Below are positions 10,483 to 19,980 of a stretch of 64,000 nt of DNA, piece after piece (the first letter of the stretch is position 1; the number at the start of each line of letters is the position of its first letter). A model generated the notes under the pieces. The model was not told where the DNA came from. It worked only from the letters and a program-made list of their open reading frames with translations, and made no database searches. This stretch comes from Nostoc sp. FACHB-280 (GTDB lineage Bacteria; Cyanobacteriota; Cyanobacteriia; Cyanobacteriales; Nostocaceae). The translations under genes and the position numbers were made by a program. Where the stretch lies: positions 124,001-188,000 of the forward strand of contig NZ_JACJSD010000010.1 in NCBI RefSeq assembly GCF_014697615.1. Reading direction: 5' to 3'.

Positions 10483-12075
10483 TTAGGTCTTATGGGTGCT
10501 GAGTACTGGCATTAAATATTGTGTCAATGTATGGGCATCTACGCCTAGTTCTGTGCGTTCTTGGGCTGCTAAAATTCCGGCTTGGGAATGCCACCAAGCA
10601 GCAGTAGCGACGATATCTTCTATAGGAATTTGTTTTTTTGTTGCTTGTGCTAATAAACCCCCTAGTAAGCCAGTTAACACGTCACCACTACCACCACGGG
10701 CTAGGGCTGGGGTACTTTCGGGATTAATCCAGATGTTACCTTGAGAATTGGCAATGGCCGTCCTCGCACCTTTTAACAATACCACTGCGCCACTTTGGGC
10801 GGCGGCTTCTCTGACGGCTTTGATTCTGTCGTGTTTGGCATCTGATACGTTGGGAAATAACCTGTGAAATTCACCTGTGTGGGGAGTGAGGACGGTTGTA
10901 GCTTGCCGTTTTTGTAAAGTGGGGATGGTGTCTAGCTGTGCCAAAATATTTAAACCATCAGCATCAAGAACCAAGGTGCGATCGCTCTCGATAACTTGCT
11001 GCACAATGGGAGTAGCTTCGCGGGTTAAACCAGGGCCACAGGCGATCGCACTAAAAGCACTTAAATCAGTATTCTCTGGTAATGTTAATTCTAAAATTGC
11101 CCCTGTCTCGGTTTCTGGGCAACCAATAATCAATGCTTCGGGTAAATGTGACACCAGAAGATATTTTAATGATTCAGGAACCGCTACAGAAAGCATTCCC
11201 ACACCACTAGCCCGCGCCCCTAAAGCTGTTAAAATTGCTCCGCCAGCATAACGCCGCGAACCACAAATTAATAATAGATGTCCTTCTTTATACTTATGGG
11301 TTACTGCTGGACGCGGCAAAGGTAAAGTAGAAAGTGCAGTTTTTCTAGTAATCTGTCTAATTTTGGGTGTATTTCCCAATACAGCTTCTATATCTGCCAC
11401 GGGAATATCAAAATCAATTAACTCTGCTTTGCCAACATACTCTAAAGCATGATCTTGCAATAAACCCAACTTCCACAAACCCAAGCATAATGTGTAAGTA
11501 GCGCGAATTGCCGTTCCTAAAACTTCCCCGGTATCGGTATGCAAACCGGAAGGAATATCAATACTAATAATCGGTTTTTGCCATTCATTGAATTGATTAA
11601 TTGTAGAAGCGATCGCACCCGTAAGCGGTCTTTCTAACCCAAATCCAAATAACCCATCAATTAAAAAATCACAATTTGGTAATTGTTCAATATTTTCATA
11701 ACAAGCAATACCTAAACTTTGAGCATATTGTAAATGCTGTGCAGTTAATTCTTTTAACTTAGAAAAAGGCGAATATATCCAAACTTCATACCCACGAAAG
11801 TGCAATTCACGGGCTACAACCAAAGCATCCCCACCATTGTGACCAGGGCCAACTAAAATACCTACACGGCATAAATTATCAGACAAAGGAAACAACTGCT
11901 GCACGCGCAGGGCAATCAGTCCAGCCACCTTTTCCATCAAAGCAGCTACAGGCATCCCTACAGCAAAAATCTGTGCTTCAATATCCCGCATCTGCACGGA
12001 AGTGACTACAACTTGTGCAGTATATTCTTGTCTGTTTTGCGAGTGGTTGATCTGAATAAGAGACGGGTTTGGCAT
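10483..12075 (-). CDS. nnrDE: Bifunctional NAD(P)H-hydrate epimerase / ADP-dependent dehydratase
   Basis: 530 residues with the usual fused layout. The N-terminal YjeF/NnrE epimerase domain has LVGPGHNGGDALVVARELHFRGY and DGLFGFGLERPL. The C-terminal ribokinase-like NnrD dehydratase has ALGARASGVGMLSVAVPE, ACGPGLTRE, VLDADGLNIL, TVLTPHTGEFHRLF and ARGGSGDVLTGLLGGL, the last being the catalytic Asp and anion-hole loop. The enzyme repairs hydrated NAD(P)H formed by heat or by GAPDH side reactions. It stands alone, with 390 bases to the next gene upstream. Confidence 0.95.
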   Translation of the reverse strand: MPNPSLIQINHSQNRQEYTAQVVVTSVQMRDIEAQIFAVGMPVAALMEKVAGLIALRVQQLFPLSDNLCRVGILVGPGHNGGDALVVARELHFRGYEVWIYSPFSKLKELTAQHLQYAQSLGIACYENIEQLPNCDFLIDGLFGFGLERPLTGAIASTINQFNEWQKPIISIDIPSGLHTDTGEVLGTAIRATYTLCLGLWKLGLLQDHALEYVGKAELIDFDIPVADIEAVLGNTPKIRQITRKTALSTLPLPRPAVTHKYKEGHLLLICGSRRYAGGAILTALGARASGVGMLSVAVPESLKYLLVSHLPEALIIGCPETETGAILELTLPENTDLSAFSAIACGPGLTREATPIVQQVIESDRTLVLDADGLNILAQLDTIPTLQKRQATTVLTPHTGEFHRLFPNVSDAKHDRIKAVREAAAQSGAVVLLKGARTAIANSQGNIWINPESTPALARGGSGDVLTGLLGGLLAQATKKQIPIEDIVATAAWWHSQAGILAAQERTELGVDAHTLTQYLMPVLSTHKT

Positions 12076-12465
12076 TGTTATAAATTTCCAGATTTAGTTG
12101 CTGATAGGAGTTGAGTTAAAAGTTAGTAAAAGAGAATTCATAAATCAGAAGTCAGAAGCCAAAATTATTAATTCATCAAGATTATGCAGAACTAAGTAAA
12201 AGGACTGAATTAAACCTAACTTGAAATTGGCGGGTTTCGACTTCGCTCAACCCTCTTTTAGTAAGGCTATCGAGCATTGAGCGAAGTCGAAATGCGTCTT
12301 ATAAATTTCAAAAAATCTCCAGATTTTTACTCTTTACTTTTAACTCAGAACTCGGCACTCATACCAATTCTCCATGAAGTTGCACCAAATGATGTAGAGA
12401 CGTTGTATGCAACGTCTCTACCGTACAGAATCAAGTGCATCTTCATCAAAAAACGGTATCAGAAA
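12076..12465. repeat. Spacer with two dispersed inverted repeats
   Basis: No convincing gene. Two perfect inverted repeats are present: TTTCGACTTCGCTCAA at 12235-12250 with its exact complement at 12277-12292 (16-bp arms, 26-base loop), and GTAGAGACGTTG/CAACGTCTCTAC at 12394-12421 (12-bp arms, loop TATG). The second belongs to a family with relatives at 14737, 16596 and 39881. Both resemble small dispersed repeats of Nostocales. Confidence 0.7.
12394..12421. repeat. Palindromic repeat, GTAGAGACGTTG family, copy 1
   Basis: Perfect 12-bp arms around TATG, 45 bases downstream of the stop of the convergent SPOR-like gene. It would form a stable hairpin in RNA from either strand. It shares its core with the copies downstream of mnmA and sat. 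Confidence 0.8.
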
Positions 12466-13365
12466 TTACCTAGCGTAATAAACCCTCGCATCACCAAATC
12501 CTAAATCCCGGACATATCTATTCCATCTATCTGCATCACCTCGTTCCACAAATGGCCCTACAGCTACATGGGGGCCAAAGGGTTTTTGTCTCTCTTGAAC
12601 TAAGCTAGAATAGCCGCTTTTGCGGATGATTGTATTAGCAATTGCAGGTAAATCTTGGGTTCTCCCAGGAATTACAACATAATACCGATTACTTCTATTT
12701 TGAGAATTGCTGCTACTATTACTACTGCTAAAATTTTGTATTTCCTGCCCGTTAGAAAAGCTGACAATTTTTGCACCACGAACACCATAAGACTGTAATT
12801 CTCTCACACGCTCTTGAGCATTAGATTGTCTACTAAAAACTCCTGACTGAATAATCGAACGTCCTTGATATTGACGGATGTAAGCCTCTGGTTCAATTTG
12901 CCGGACTCGTTGTAGTGTTTGATAATTATCACTGTCAACATAGACAAAGTAGCGTTCAAAGTTTTGACTATATTGATTGGGCTGACTCGGTTGAATTAAT
13001 ACAGGAATTTGTTGAGACTGATTATCTGTAGATGGGTAGGGAAAAGGAGTAGAATCATATTGCTCAATTTGCCCTGGTTGTATTTGGGGCAAAGTTTGTT
13101 GATTATCTGGGGTAACGGAAGTATCTGGCGGTGGCGGTAAAGTTTCAATGACGGTTTGTTGTGACAGCAGAAGATGATGATTGTTGATTTGTGCTTGGGC
13201 TGGATAAATCTGGGAAATCATCGCCAAGGAACTTCCCAAAAATAAAGGCATTATCGACAATGTACTAAACTGACCTGATAACTTTATGGACATAGTAGTA
13301 ACAAAATTTTTCAAACTATATAGTCTAAGCATAAAATCCACAGGCACAGGTGGCAATGGATACAT
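12466..13365 (-). CDS. Secreted protein with SPOR-like repeats
   Basis: Up to 299 residues. The N-terminal hydrophobic stretch ends in YPAQAQ, a plausible signal-peptidase site, so the protein is probably periplasmic. Three ATGs are possible: 13365, 13332 (MLRLY) and 13293 (MSIKLSG). The last gives the most conventional signal peptide, but none has a clear ribosome-binding site. A Pro/Gln-rich linker follows. Two SPOR-like units are then visible: FVYVDSDNYQTLQRVRQIEP ... IQSGVFSRQSNAQERVREL and YYVVIPGRTQDLPAIA ... HVAVGPFVERGDADRWNRYV. SPOR domains bind denuded peptidoglycan at division sites; whether this one does is inference. Confidence 0.7.
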   Translation of the reverse strand: MYPLPPVPVDFMLRLYSLKNFVTTMSIKLSGQFSTLSIMPLFLGSSLAMISQIYPAQAQINNHHLLLSQQTVIETLPPPPDTSVTPDNQQTLPQIQPGQIEQYDSTPFPYPSTDNQSQQIPVLIQPSQPNQYSQNFERYFVYVDSDNYQTLQRVRQIEPEAYIRQYQGRSIIQSGVFSRQSNAQERVRELQSYGVRGAKIVSFSNGQEIQNFSSSNSSSNSQNRSNRYYVVIPGRTQDLPAIANTIIRKSGYSSLVQERQKPFGPHVAVGPFVERGDADRWNRYVRDLGFGDARVYYAR

Positions 13366-13672
13366 TATAGGAAACAGGTGACAGGTGACAGGGAACAGAT
13401 TTGATGATTAGTCTTTTTCCTTGTCTATTTGGTATCCAAAATTTGAGTTACTGTGGTTATGAATTGTTTACTCAATAACCCAAGTGCTTGAGTAGCAAGG
13501 GTTTGGGATATATATGCTACAATTGAGGAGTCGCGCAGCTGTCTTTAAAAAAGCCGATCGCTCAGTCAGGGTATTTAGATCCGCTAGTCGGATATCTTAC
13601 AGCCCATCAGAATTAATGAAAACAGTTTTAATCGCTGTCGTCAGCAGCTGCTAGTCTAAAAAAATTAAAGAT
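13366..13672. promoter_or_regulatory. Divergent regulatory spacer (SPOR-like gene / mnmA)
   Basis: 307-base gap between divergent genes. A possible extended -10 element, TATATGCTACAAT, lies near 13510-13522, but no matching -35 is convincing. Short GACAGGTGACAGG repeats sit at about 13376-13392. Downstream, ATCCG-CTAGT-CGGAT (about 13579-13593) can pair over 5 bp. The leader before mnmA is long, so post-transcriptional control is possible but unproven. Confidence 0.3.
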
Positions 13673-14728
13673 ATGAAAAAAGTTGTCGTTGGTCTTTCCG
13701 GTGGCGTTGACAGTTCTGTTGCTGCTGCTATCTTACATAATCAGGGCTATGAAGTAATTGGTTTGACCCTTTGGCTAATGAAAGGCAAAGGGCAATGTTG
13801 CTCTGAAGGAATGATCGACGCGGCTGATATTTGCGAACAACTGGGTATTCCCCATCAAGTTGTTGATATTCGGGATGTCTTTCAGAGCAATATTGTTGAT
13901 TATTTAGTGTCTGGTTATAGTGCGGGAATTACGCCGTTACCTTGTTCGCAGTGCAATAAAACGGTGAAGTTTGGGCCGATGGTGGAATATGCCCGTGAAC
14001 AATTGGGATGCGATCGCATTGCTACTGGTCATTATGCCCAGATTAATTATGATGATGCAAGTGGGCGTTATCAGTTATTAAGAGCAGTTGACCGCAACAA
14101 AGACCAGTCTTACTTTTTGTATGATTTGTCTCAAGATTTACTCGCAGCTTCCGTATTTCCTCTAGGTGAACTAGAAAAAACAGATACGCGCCGGATTGCT
14201 GCGGAATATAATTTGAAGACTGCCGATAAGCCAGAAAGTCAAGACTTGTGCTTAGTGGAAAGTAACGGTTCCATGCGGGCGTTTTTAGATAAATATCTTG
14301 CGCCCAAAAAAGGCGATATTGTGGATACCACAGGCAAAGTTTTGGGACAACATGATGGTGTCCATCATTACACCATTGGTCAACGCAAAGGTTTGGGCAT
14401 TGCGGCGGCTGAACCATTATATGTGGTGGAATTAGATGCTGTGAATAATCGTGTTGTGGTAGGCGATCGCACCAAAGTAACTCAGCCAGAATGTACAGTC
14501 GGGCGAGTAAATTGGGTTTCCATCGCTGAACCCTCCACACCAATTCAAGCTGAAGTTCAAGTCCGCTATCGTTCTCAGCCTGTACCAGTGACGGTAATTC
14601 CTCTGGAAAATTCCCGCGTCCGCTTGGTATTTGATGAACCCCAGTTCAGCATTACCCCAGGACAAGCAGCAGTCTGGTATGACGGGGAAAAGGTGTTAGG
14701 CGGCGGAATTATTGAGCAGTTTAGTTAA
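13673..14728 (+). CDS. mnmA: tRNA 2-thiouridine(34) synthase
   Basis: 351 residues. It has the PP-loop ATP pyrophosphatase motif [12 protein letters not shown] at the N-terminus, the two catalytic cysteines in [12 protein letters not shown] and SQDLCLVES, and the C-terminal beta-barrel domains ([22 protein letters not shown]). MnmA activates U34 of tRNA-Lys, tRNA-Glu and tRNA-Gln with ATP and inserts sulfur relayed from a cysteine desulfurase. It stands alone, and a palindromic repeat follows its stop at 14737-14765. Confidence 0.97.
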   Translation: MKKVVVGLSGGVDSSVAAAILHNQGYEVIGLTLWLMKGKGQCCSEGMIDAADICEQLGIPHQVVDIRDVFQSNIVDYLVSGYSAGITPLPCSQCNKTVKFGPMVEYAREQLGCDRIATGHYAQINYDDASGRYQLLRAVDRNKDQSYFLYDLSQDLLAASVFPLGELEKTDTRRIAAEYNLKTADKPESQDLCLVESNGSMRAFLDKYLAPKKGDIVDTTGKVLGQHDGVHHYTIGQRKGLGIAAAEPLYVVELDAVNNRVVVGDRTKVTQPECTVGRVNWVSIAEPSTPIQAEVQVRYRSQPVPVTVIPLENSRVRLVFDEPQFSITPGQAAVWYDGEKVLGGGIIEQFS

Positions 14729-14736
14729 ATGCTTGT

Positions 14737-14765
14737 GTAGAGGCGTTAAAATTCAACGTCTCTAC
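14737..14765. repeat. Palindromic repeat, GTAGAGACGTTG family, copy 2
   Basis: GTAGAGGCGTT pairs with AACGTCTCTAC; the one mismatch is a G-U wobble in RNA. It starts 8 bases after the mnmA stop and lies 20 bases from the end of the convergent 154-aa gene, so it could serve both as a 3'-end structure. Confidence 0.7.
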
Positions 14766-14785
14766 TCATCGTCAGCATTTAGCTG

Positions 14786-15250
14786 TTAAGCATGAGTACC
14801 TGTGCTTCTACGTGGTTCATAATTGGGATACTTCTGATTGAATTCTTCAATAAGTGTGCATATCTCATTTTTTAGTTGCTTTGATTGGTTACGGTATAAC
14901 CAAGGCAGCCAGTAGAGAGTTTTATACACACACAATGGCGCAATATCTATCTGAGCTTTGATAATCTCAAGTACTCGCTTGTAGCCTAAATTGGGCAGAA
15001 CAGCTTTGATATAACATTCCACTGTGCTTGCGTCACCATAGACTAAACCATTTGCGAGAATCACTTCTAAAAAAATAGGTTTGAGTTGCGATCGCTTGGC
15101 TAATTTACAACCCTGCCAAGGATTTGCGTTTAATACACGCCAAACAAAGGTAAATTTTTCCTCATCATTAAGTTGTCGCAGCCACTTCAATAACTCATTT
15201 TCCTGTTTTGAATCAATGAGTTCATCAGCGTACTTGAGAGGGTCAAACAT
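14786..15250 (-). CDS. Hypothetical protein, 154 aa
   Basis: I do not recognise this protein. It is soluble, begins MFDPLKYADELIDSKQE, is rich in Leu, Lys and Trp (NANPWQGCKLAKRS, YKTLYWLPWLYRNQSK) and looks mostly helical. The C-terminus is short and polar (EPRRSTGTHA). There is no signal peptide or membrane segment. It is convergent with mnmA and divergent from sat, with 141 bases between it and the sat start, which is room for two promoters. The codon pattern is like the neighbours, which supports a real gene. Confidence 0.65.
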   Translation of the reverse strand: MFDPLKYADELIDSKQENELLKWLRQLNDEEKFTFVWRVLNANPWQGCKLAKRSQLKPIFLEVILANGLVYGDASTVECYIKAVLPNLGYKRVLEIIKAQIDIAPLCVYKTLYWLPWLYRNQSKQLKNEICTLIEEFNQKYPNYEPRRSTGTHA

Positions 15251-15391
15251 ACTTGATGGGCAATAACTAATTTTGTCAATCTTCTTTTGACTAATTTTAC
15301 AGAAGTATTTTTACTCTCTGTACCAGCATTTGATAAGTTAGTTAATACATAGTTTGCAACAATATACAGTTATCGCTAAGAGGGGATTACG

Positions 15392-16582
15392 TTGAGTTAC
15401 CATCAAGATGCTATTGCGCCACATGGTGGAGAGTTAGTTAATCGCATCGCCACACCAGAACAAAAAGAGGAATTTCTGTCTAAAGCGGAATTTTTACCTC
15501 GCGTACAACTAGACGAGCGTGCGGTTTCTGATTTAGAAATGATTGCGATCGGTGCTTTTAGTCCACTCACTGGTTTTATGAATCAGTCAGACTACGATCG
15601 CGTCGTCACAGAAATGCGTCTCGCTAACGGTTTGGTCTGGTCTATTCCAATTACTCTTTCGGTAACAGAAGAAGTAGCTGATCCCCTCAAGGAAGGCGAT
15701 TACATCCGCTTAGATAACCCCCAAGGTGATTTTATTGGGGTTTTACAACTCAGCCAAAAATATCACTACGACAAAATCCGCGAAGCTGTTAATGTTTACC
15801 GCACCGATGACGCAAAACATCCAGGAGTAAAAGTAGTTTATAACCAAGGTTCCATCAATCTGGCTGGTGATATCTGGCTACTCCAACGTGATCCTCACCC
15901 TTACTTCCCCAACTACCAAATTGACCCCGCAGCATCACGCCAGTTATTCAAAGAAAAAGGCTGGAAAACAATTGTTGGTTTCCAAACCCGCAACCCCATC
16001 CACCGCGCCCATGAATATATTCAAAAGTGCGCTTTAGAAACTGTAGATGGTTTATTTTTACATCCATTGGTTGGGGCAACTAAAGAAGATGATATCCAAG
16101 CTGATGTGCGGATGCGTTGCTATGAAATTTTGCTAGAGCATTACTACCCCTTAGACCGGGTGATTTTAGCAATTAACCCAGCCGCTATGCGTTACGCTGG
16201 CCCCCGTGAGGCTATCTTCCATGCTTTAGTTCGCAAAAACTACGGCTGCACTCACTTCATTGTCGGGCGGGATCATGCTGGCGTTGGCGATTACTATGGT
16301 ACTTATGATGCTCAATACATCTTTGATGAATTTGAGCCAAGTGAAATCGGAATCGTACCGATGAAGTTTGAACACGCCTTCTACTGCACACGTACCAAGC
16401 AAATGGCGACGACTAAAACCAGTCCCAGCAGACCAGAAGAACGTATTCACCTCTCAGGTACAAAAGTGAGAGAAATGCTGCGTCGTGGTGAATTACCCCC
16501 ACCAGAATTCTCCCGCCCAGAAGTTGCAGCCGAGTTGGCGCGGGCGATGCGGGTTCCCATTCCTGTTCCAGCTTTGACTTAA
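15392..16582 (+). CDS. sat: ATP sulfurylase (sulfate adenylyltransferase)
   Basis: 396 residues of the monomeric, dissimilatory/plant-like type. The active-site motif [13 protein letters not shown] and the second motif [14 protein letters not shown] are both intact. The enzyme makes adenosine 5'-phosphosulfate from ATP and sulfate, the first step of sulfate assimilation. The start is TTG at 15392, supported by AGAGGGG 7-12 bases upstream and by the normal family N-terminus ([17 protein letters not shown]). No APS kinase is fused or adjacent. A perfect palindrome follows the stop at 16596-16627. Confidence 0.97.
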   Translation: MSYHQDAIAPHGGELVNRIATPEQKEEFLSKAEFLPRVQLDERAVSDLEMIAIGAFSPLTGFMNQSDYDRVVTEMRLANGLVWSIPITLSVTEEVADPLKEGDYIRLDNPQGDFIGVLQLSQKYHYDKIREAVNVYRTDDAKHPGVKVVYNQGSINLAGDIWLLQRDPHPYFPNYQIDPAASRQLFKEKGWKTIVGFQTRNPIHRAHEYIQKCALETVDGLFLHPLVGATKEDDIQADVRMRCYEILLEHYYPLDRVILAINPAAMRYAGPREAIFHALVRKNYGCTHFIVGRDHAGVGDYYGTYDAQYIFDEFEPSEIGIVPMKFEHAFYCTRTKQMATTKTSPSRPEERIHLSGTKVREMLRRGELPPPEFSRPEVAAELARAMRVPIPVPALT

Positions 16583-16595
16583 TCAATAAGATGGG

Positions 16596-16627
16596 TTGTA
16601 GAGACGTTGTATACAACGTCTCTACAA
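16596..16627. repeat. Palindromic repeat, GTAGAGACGTTG family, copy 3
   Basis: A perfect 32-base palindrome: TTGTAGAGACGTTGTA followed directly by its reverse complement. It starts 14 bases after the sat stop. It would form a stem in RNA but lacks a T-run, so it may stabilise the 3' end rather than terminate. Confidence 0.8.
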
Positions 16628-16769
16628 GCTTTATGAAGGATATTTGCTTATCGAACAGCTATAAGTTTTAAACTTGTCAAGATGTAAATAGTAAAAACTT
16701 TAACTTTACAGTCACGACTTCAGCCCTTTAAGCTGTTAGCTGACAGGCTGAGGACTGATAGCTAACTTT

Positions 16770-18878
16770 ATGCAGCGTCGGACTTTTTTAAAACGGATTG
16801 GCTCAATACTAGCGGTGTTGGGTGTCACGGAAGCGGAATTGTTTACTTGGAGTCAGCACTACCAAGCTTTAGCACAACCAACGCCCCGAAAACTAGCTTT
16901 ATTAGTCGGCATTAATCAATACCGCAAAAGTCCTTCGCTGAGTGGCTGTCTTACCGACGTGGAATTGCAAAAAGAACTGTTGATTCATCGGTTTGGCTTT
17001 TTACCTGCCAATATTTTGACGTTAACTGATGAACAAGCGAGTCGGGAATTTATTGAGGCGGCTTGTTTAGATCATCTTGGTAAACAAGTTAAATCTGACG
17101 ATGTAGTTGTTTTTCACTTTAGCGGCTATGGCACGCGCATCAAAATAAATGAGTCTGATGAAACACTACAAAATGCTTTAGTGCCAACAAACGAGAATTT
17201 AGAAATTCAAGATGAAAAGATAGCCACTTATCTTTTAGAAGAGACTCTTTTATTATTGCTGCGATCGCTCCCTACAGAAAAGGTCACAGCAATATTAGAT
17301 ACTAGTTATGATCTGCCTAGTACAATTCAACCCACAAGTTGGCGAATTCGCGCCCGTCAAGATTTAGCCGCCAAGTTAGCCACCGCAGAAATTGAATTTC
17401 TCGAACAACTCAAAACTAAAGCTTCATTGACCAATGCGGTGATTTTATCTGCCACGGCTGATCCCAAACAAGTCGCCCAGGAAGGACTATTTTCGGGGTT
17501 TAGTGCTGGCTTATTTACTTATGCTTTAACTCAGTACCTCTGGGAAACCACTCCCGCTACCACACTGCAATTTAGTCTTGCTCATGTAGACAGTGCAATG
17601 TCTAAATGGGGTAGTAAACAGCATCCGATTTTAGTCAATGGCAAAAAGTCCGTAACCAGCGAAAGCTTACTGTTAGATCAAAATCTTGGTGCTGAGGGAG
17701 CAATTCTGGCTATAGAAGAAGATGGAAAAACCGCCCAAATTTGGTTAGGAGGACTCCCACCACAAGTATTAGAGAATTACGGTATCAATTCTCGCTTGAC
17801 TTCTGCAAATGGAGAACAGCTAATATTGCGATCGCGTACAGGGTTAACTGCCAAAGCTCAAACTTCTGGTTTAGAATTAGCCACTCCTCTGCAAGTTGGG
17901 CAACTAATTCAAGAAGCAGTTAGGGTTTTACCACGCAATATTAGTTTAAATATCGGTTTAGATGCTGGGTTAGAAAGAATTGAAAGAGTTGATGCTACTA
18001 GCGCCTTTGCCGCAATGGCATCTATGGTTAGTGTCGTTACAGGAGAACAACCACCCGATTATATATTTGGCAAACTTTCGCAAACTCCCAGCCGTTATGG
18101 TTTATTTGCTCCAACTGGACAATTAATTGCGAACGGCGCAGGGGAAGTTGGGGAAGCTGTGAAGGTAGCAGTTACAAGGTTATCCACGAAACTGCCACAT
18201 TTACTAGCAGCCAAATTATGGCGACTCACAGAAAATGAAGGTTCTTCCCACCTACCAATTAAAGGCAGTTTAGAGATAGTGAATGGTATATCACCCAAGG
18301 TCATTCTACAAAGAGAAACCCTACGAACTGTTGACACAAAAACATTACCCAAAAAAACACTCAGCACTCATACTATACCGATTGGTAGTCGCATTCAATA
18401 CCGCGTCCAAAATAAAGGCGATCGCACAGTATATTTAATGCTAATAGGATTGAAAAATCATAGAACTGCAATTGCTTTTTACCCTTGGCAAACTGTTGAA
18501 GAACCCAACACTTCCGAAACAAAACCTGTACTCCAACAAGTAATCATCCCGGCTGGCGAAACCATAACTCTACCCAACAATACTGCAACATCTGGATGGC
18601 CGATTTCAGGGCCAGCTTACGAATGCGAACACCAATTAATTTTAAGTCTTGCACCCTTTACCACCACCCTCAAAGCTTTAGAAACTGCTAAATATCCCAC
18701 AGGCGACCAACAACCAATCGGTGCATTAGTCAATCCTTGGGAAATCGCCCAAGCCATCTTACAAGATTTACATAACGCCAGCCTTACCACCGCCGAAACC
18801 AACGCCACAGCGAATGATTTTTATACATTAAATGTGAATCATTGGGCTAGTTTTAACTTTAGTTTTCACGTCAATTGA
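16770..18878 (+). CDS. Tat-exported caspase-like protein (pseudo-orthocaspase, YS type)
   Basis: 702 residues. The N-terminus MQRRTFLKRIGSILAVLG is a twin-arginine signal with an ALAQP cleavage region, so export is likely. The peptidase C14 p20-like domain starts at KLALLVGINQY. The catalytic positions are altered: the usual SGHG is SGYG (Tyr at 120), and the usual DCCHSG is DTSYD (Ser at 179). This His-Cys to Tyr-Ser exchange is the known YS class of cyanobacterial pseudo-orthocaspases, predicted to lack caspase peptidase activity. The C-terminal 400 residues include a beta-rich region with IQYRVQNKGDRTVYLMLIG and the DUF4384-like WPISGPAYECEH. The gene is monocistronic. Confidence 0.85.
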   Translation: MQRRTFLKRIGSILAVLGVTEAELFTWSQHYQALAQPTPRKLALLVGINQYRKSPSLSGCLTDVELQKELLIHRFGFLPANILTLTDEQASREFIEAACLDHLGKQVKSDDVVVFHFSGYGTRIKINESDETLQNALVPTNENLEIQDEKIATYLLEETLLLLLRSLPTEKVTAILDTSYDLPSTIQPTSWRIRARQDLAAKLATAEIEFLEQLKTKASLTNAVILSATADPKQVAQEGLFSGFSAGLFTYALTQYLWETTPATTLQFSLAHVDSAMSKWGSKQHPILVNGKKSVTSESLLLDQNLGAEGAILAIEEDGKTAQIWLGGLPPQVLENYGINSRLTSANGEQLILRSRTGLTAKAQTSGLELATPLQVGQLIQEAVRVLPRNISLNIGLDAGLERIERVDATSAFAAMASMVSVVTGEQPPDYIFGKLSQTPSRYGLFAPTGQLIANGAGEVGEAVKVAVTRLSTKLPHLLAAKLWRLTENEGSSHLPIKGSLEIVNGISPKVILQRETLRTVDTKTLPKKTLSTHTIPIGSRIQYRVQNKGDRTVYLMLIGLKNHRTAIAFYPWQTVEEPNTSETKPVLQQVIIPAGETITLPNNTATSGWPISGPAYECEHQLILSLAPFTTTLKALETAKYPTGDQQPIGALVNPWEIAQAILQDLHNASLTTAETNATANDFYTLNVNHWASFNFSFHVN

Positions 18879-19180
18879 AATCTGAAGTCTGACAGTATAG
18901 CAGGGAATAGGTAATAGGTTACAGGTGACAGGGTTAAAAGCTTTATGGTGTCTAAGTCTCATGATTTATCAATGTCCTAACCAACTTGGCTACTGCTATA
19001 CAATAAATAGTTATGCCAACCCGATAGATCCATTAAAATTGTCAGTTTTTAGCCAAAATTAGGCAACTAAAAGTGGTCAAGTTCATTTACAGACAACATA
19101 AGATAACAGGATAATTGAGCCGCAGTATGGATTAGACTTTTGGCGTAATTTTGTATCGAATTTCAGGTACTTCAATTTCT
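18879..19180. other. Spacer with a short GGTAATAGGTTACAGGTGACAGG repeat-like stretch
   Basis: 302 bases. AGGTGACAGG-type short repeats at about 18904-18933 match those at 13376 and 62221. No hairpin of note. The promoter of the DUF2059-like gene is expected in the last 150 bases, and no clear hexamers are seen. Confidence 0.4.
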
Positions 19181-19696
19181 ATGTTCAAAGTAAAGTTACA
19201 CTTTTCAAGGTTTCTCGGATTGTTGCTGATCGTCTGCTTTACCTTCTTCACGGTATATGTAGCGAATTCTCAACAACCTTCTTTAGTTGAATACCAATCA
19301 AAAACACCTCCCAAAGTAACCTCCAAGTATAAATTAGCAACTGAGGTACTACAAGAGATCGGAATTGCACAAAGATACGATATGTATTTCGACCACTTGA
19401 TTGGCACGTTAATAGGTAAGGGCGACGATTTTAAGCTTTATACAAGGTTTAGGAAGATGTTTGTACGAGAAATTGGTTGGAGATACTTCAAAGATGCCTA
19501 TGCAGCAAGGTTAGAAGCTGATTTTTCGGAAGATGAATTAAAGAAATTGTTAAATTTATCAAAGCAACCTGTGATGAAAAAGTTGTTGCAGTCTGAAGTT
19601 AAAGCATACATGGATACGTCTAAACAAAGGTTCAAAATGGGATTTGAATTGTGGGAGAACTATAATAACGGCAAAATCAGTTTACCACCAGACTAG
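19181..19696 (+). CDS. Exported DUF2059-like protein
   Basis: 171 residues from the ATG at 19181; an in-frame TTG at 19151 would add 10 residues with no signal-peptide logic. The N-terminus has a hydrophobic core FLGLLLIVCFTFFTVYVANSQQ, so it is secreted or membrane-anchored. The C-terminal helical part, EIGWRYFKDAYAARLEADFSEDELKKLL followed by SKQPVMKKLL, closely follows the DUF2059 (PF09832) pattern, whose function is unknown. It stands alone between two plus-strand genes. Confidence 0.75.
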   Translation: MFKVKLHFSRFLGLLLIVCFTFFTVYVANSQQPSLVEYQSKTPPKVTSKYKLATEVLQEIGIAQRYDMYFDHLIGTLIGKGDDFKLYTRFRKMFVREIGWRYFKDAYAARLEADFSEDELKKLLNLSKQPVMKKLLQSEVKAYMDTSKQRFKMGFELWENYNNGKISLPPD

Positions 19697-19980
19697 TACC
19701 GCTACGCGGAAGTCAAAAGTCAAAAGTCTTATATTCTTGGCTTTCGCGCCTTTTGAAATGGTGTGTTTATTTCCGCCTTGTTGTACTAGATTTCCATCTG
19801 CATTCAGAAAGGCTATAACAAATCATTGGAACTGATGTTTCTGTGTTGATTTGGAGTCGTTCAATTGCTGCTCAATTAAGCCGTTGATCAATATACAAAG
19901 GTAGGCGAAAATTGATTTCTTCCTTCAATATATATTAATAATTCTGGATTCTGACTTCTGAATTTTTACTCTCAAATTAC

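Noticed and set aside
12277-12504. 75-codon plus-strand frame
   Set aside because: It starts inside one inverted repeat, runs through a second palindrome and overlaps the end of the SPOR-like gene.
14043-14543. 166-codon minus-strand frame inside mnmA
   Set aside because: It lies wholly inside a well-supported conserved gene and has no family features.
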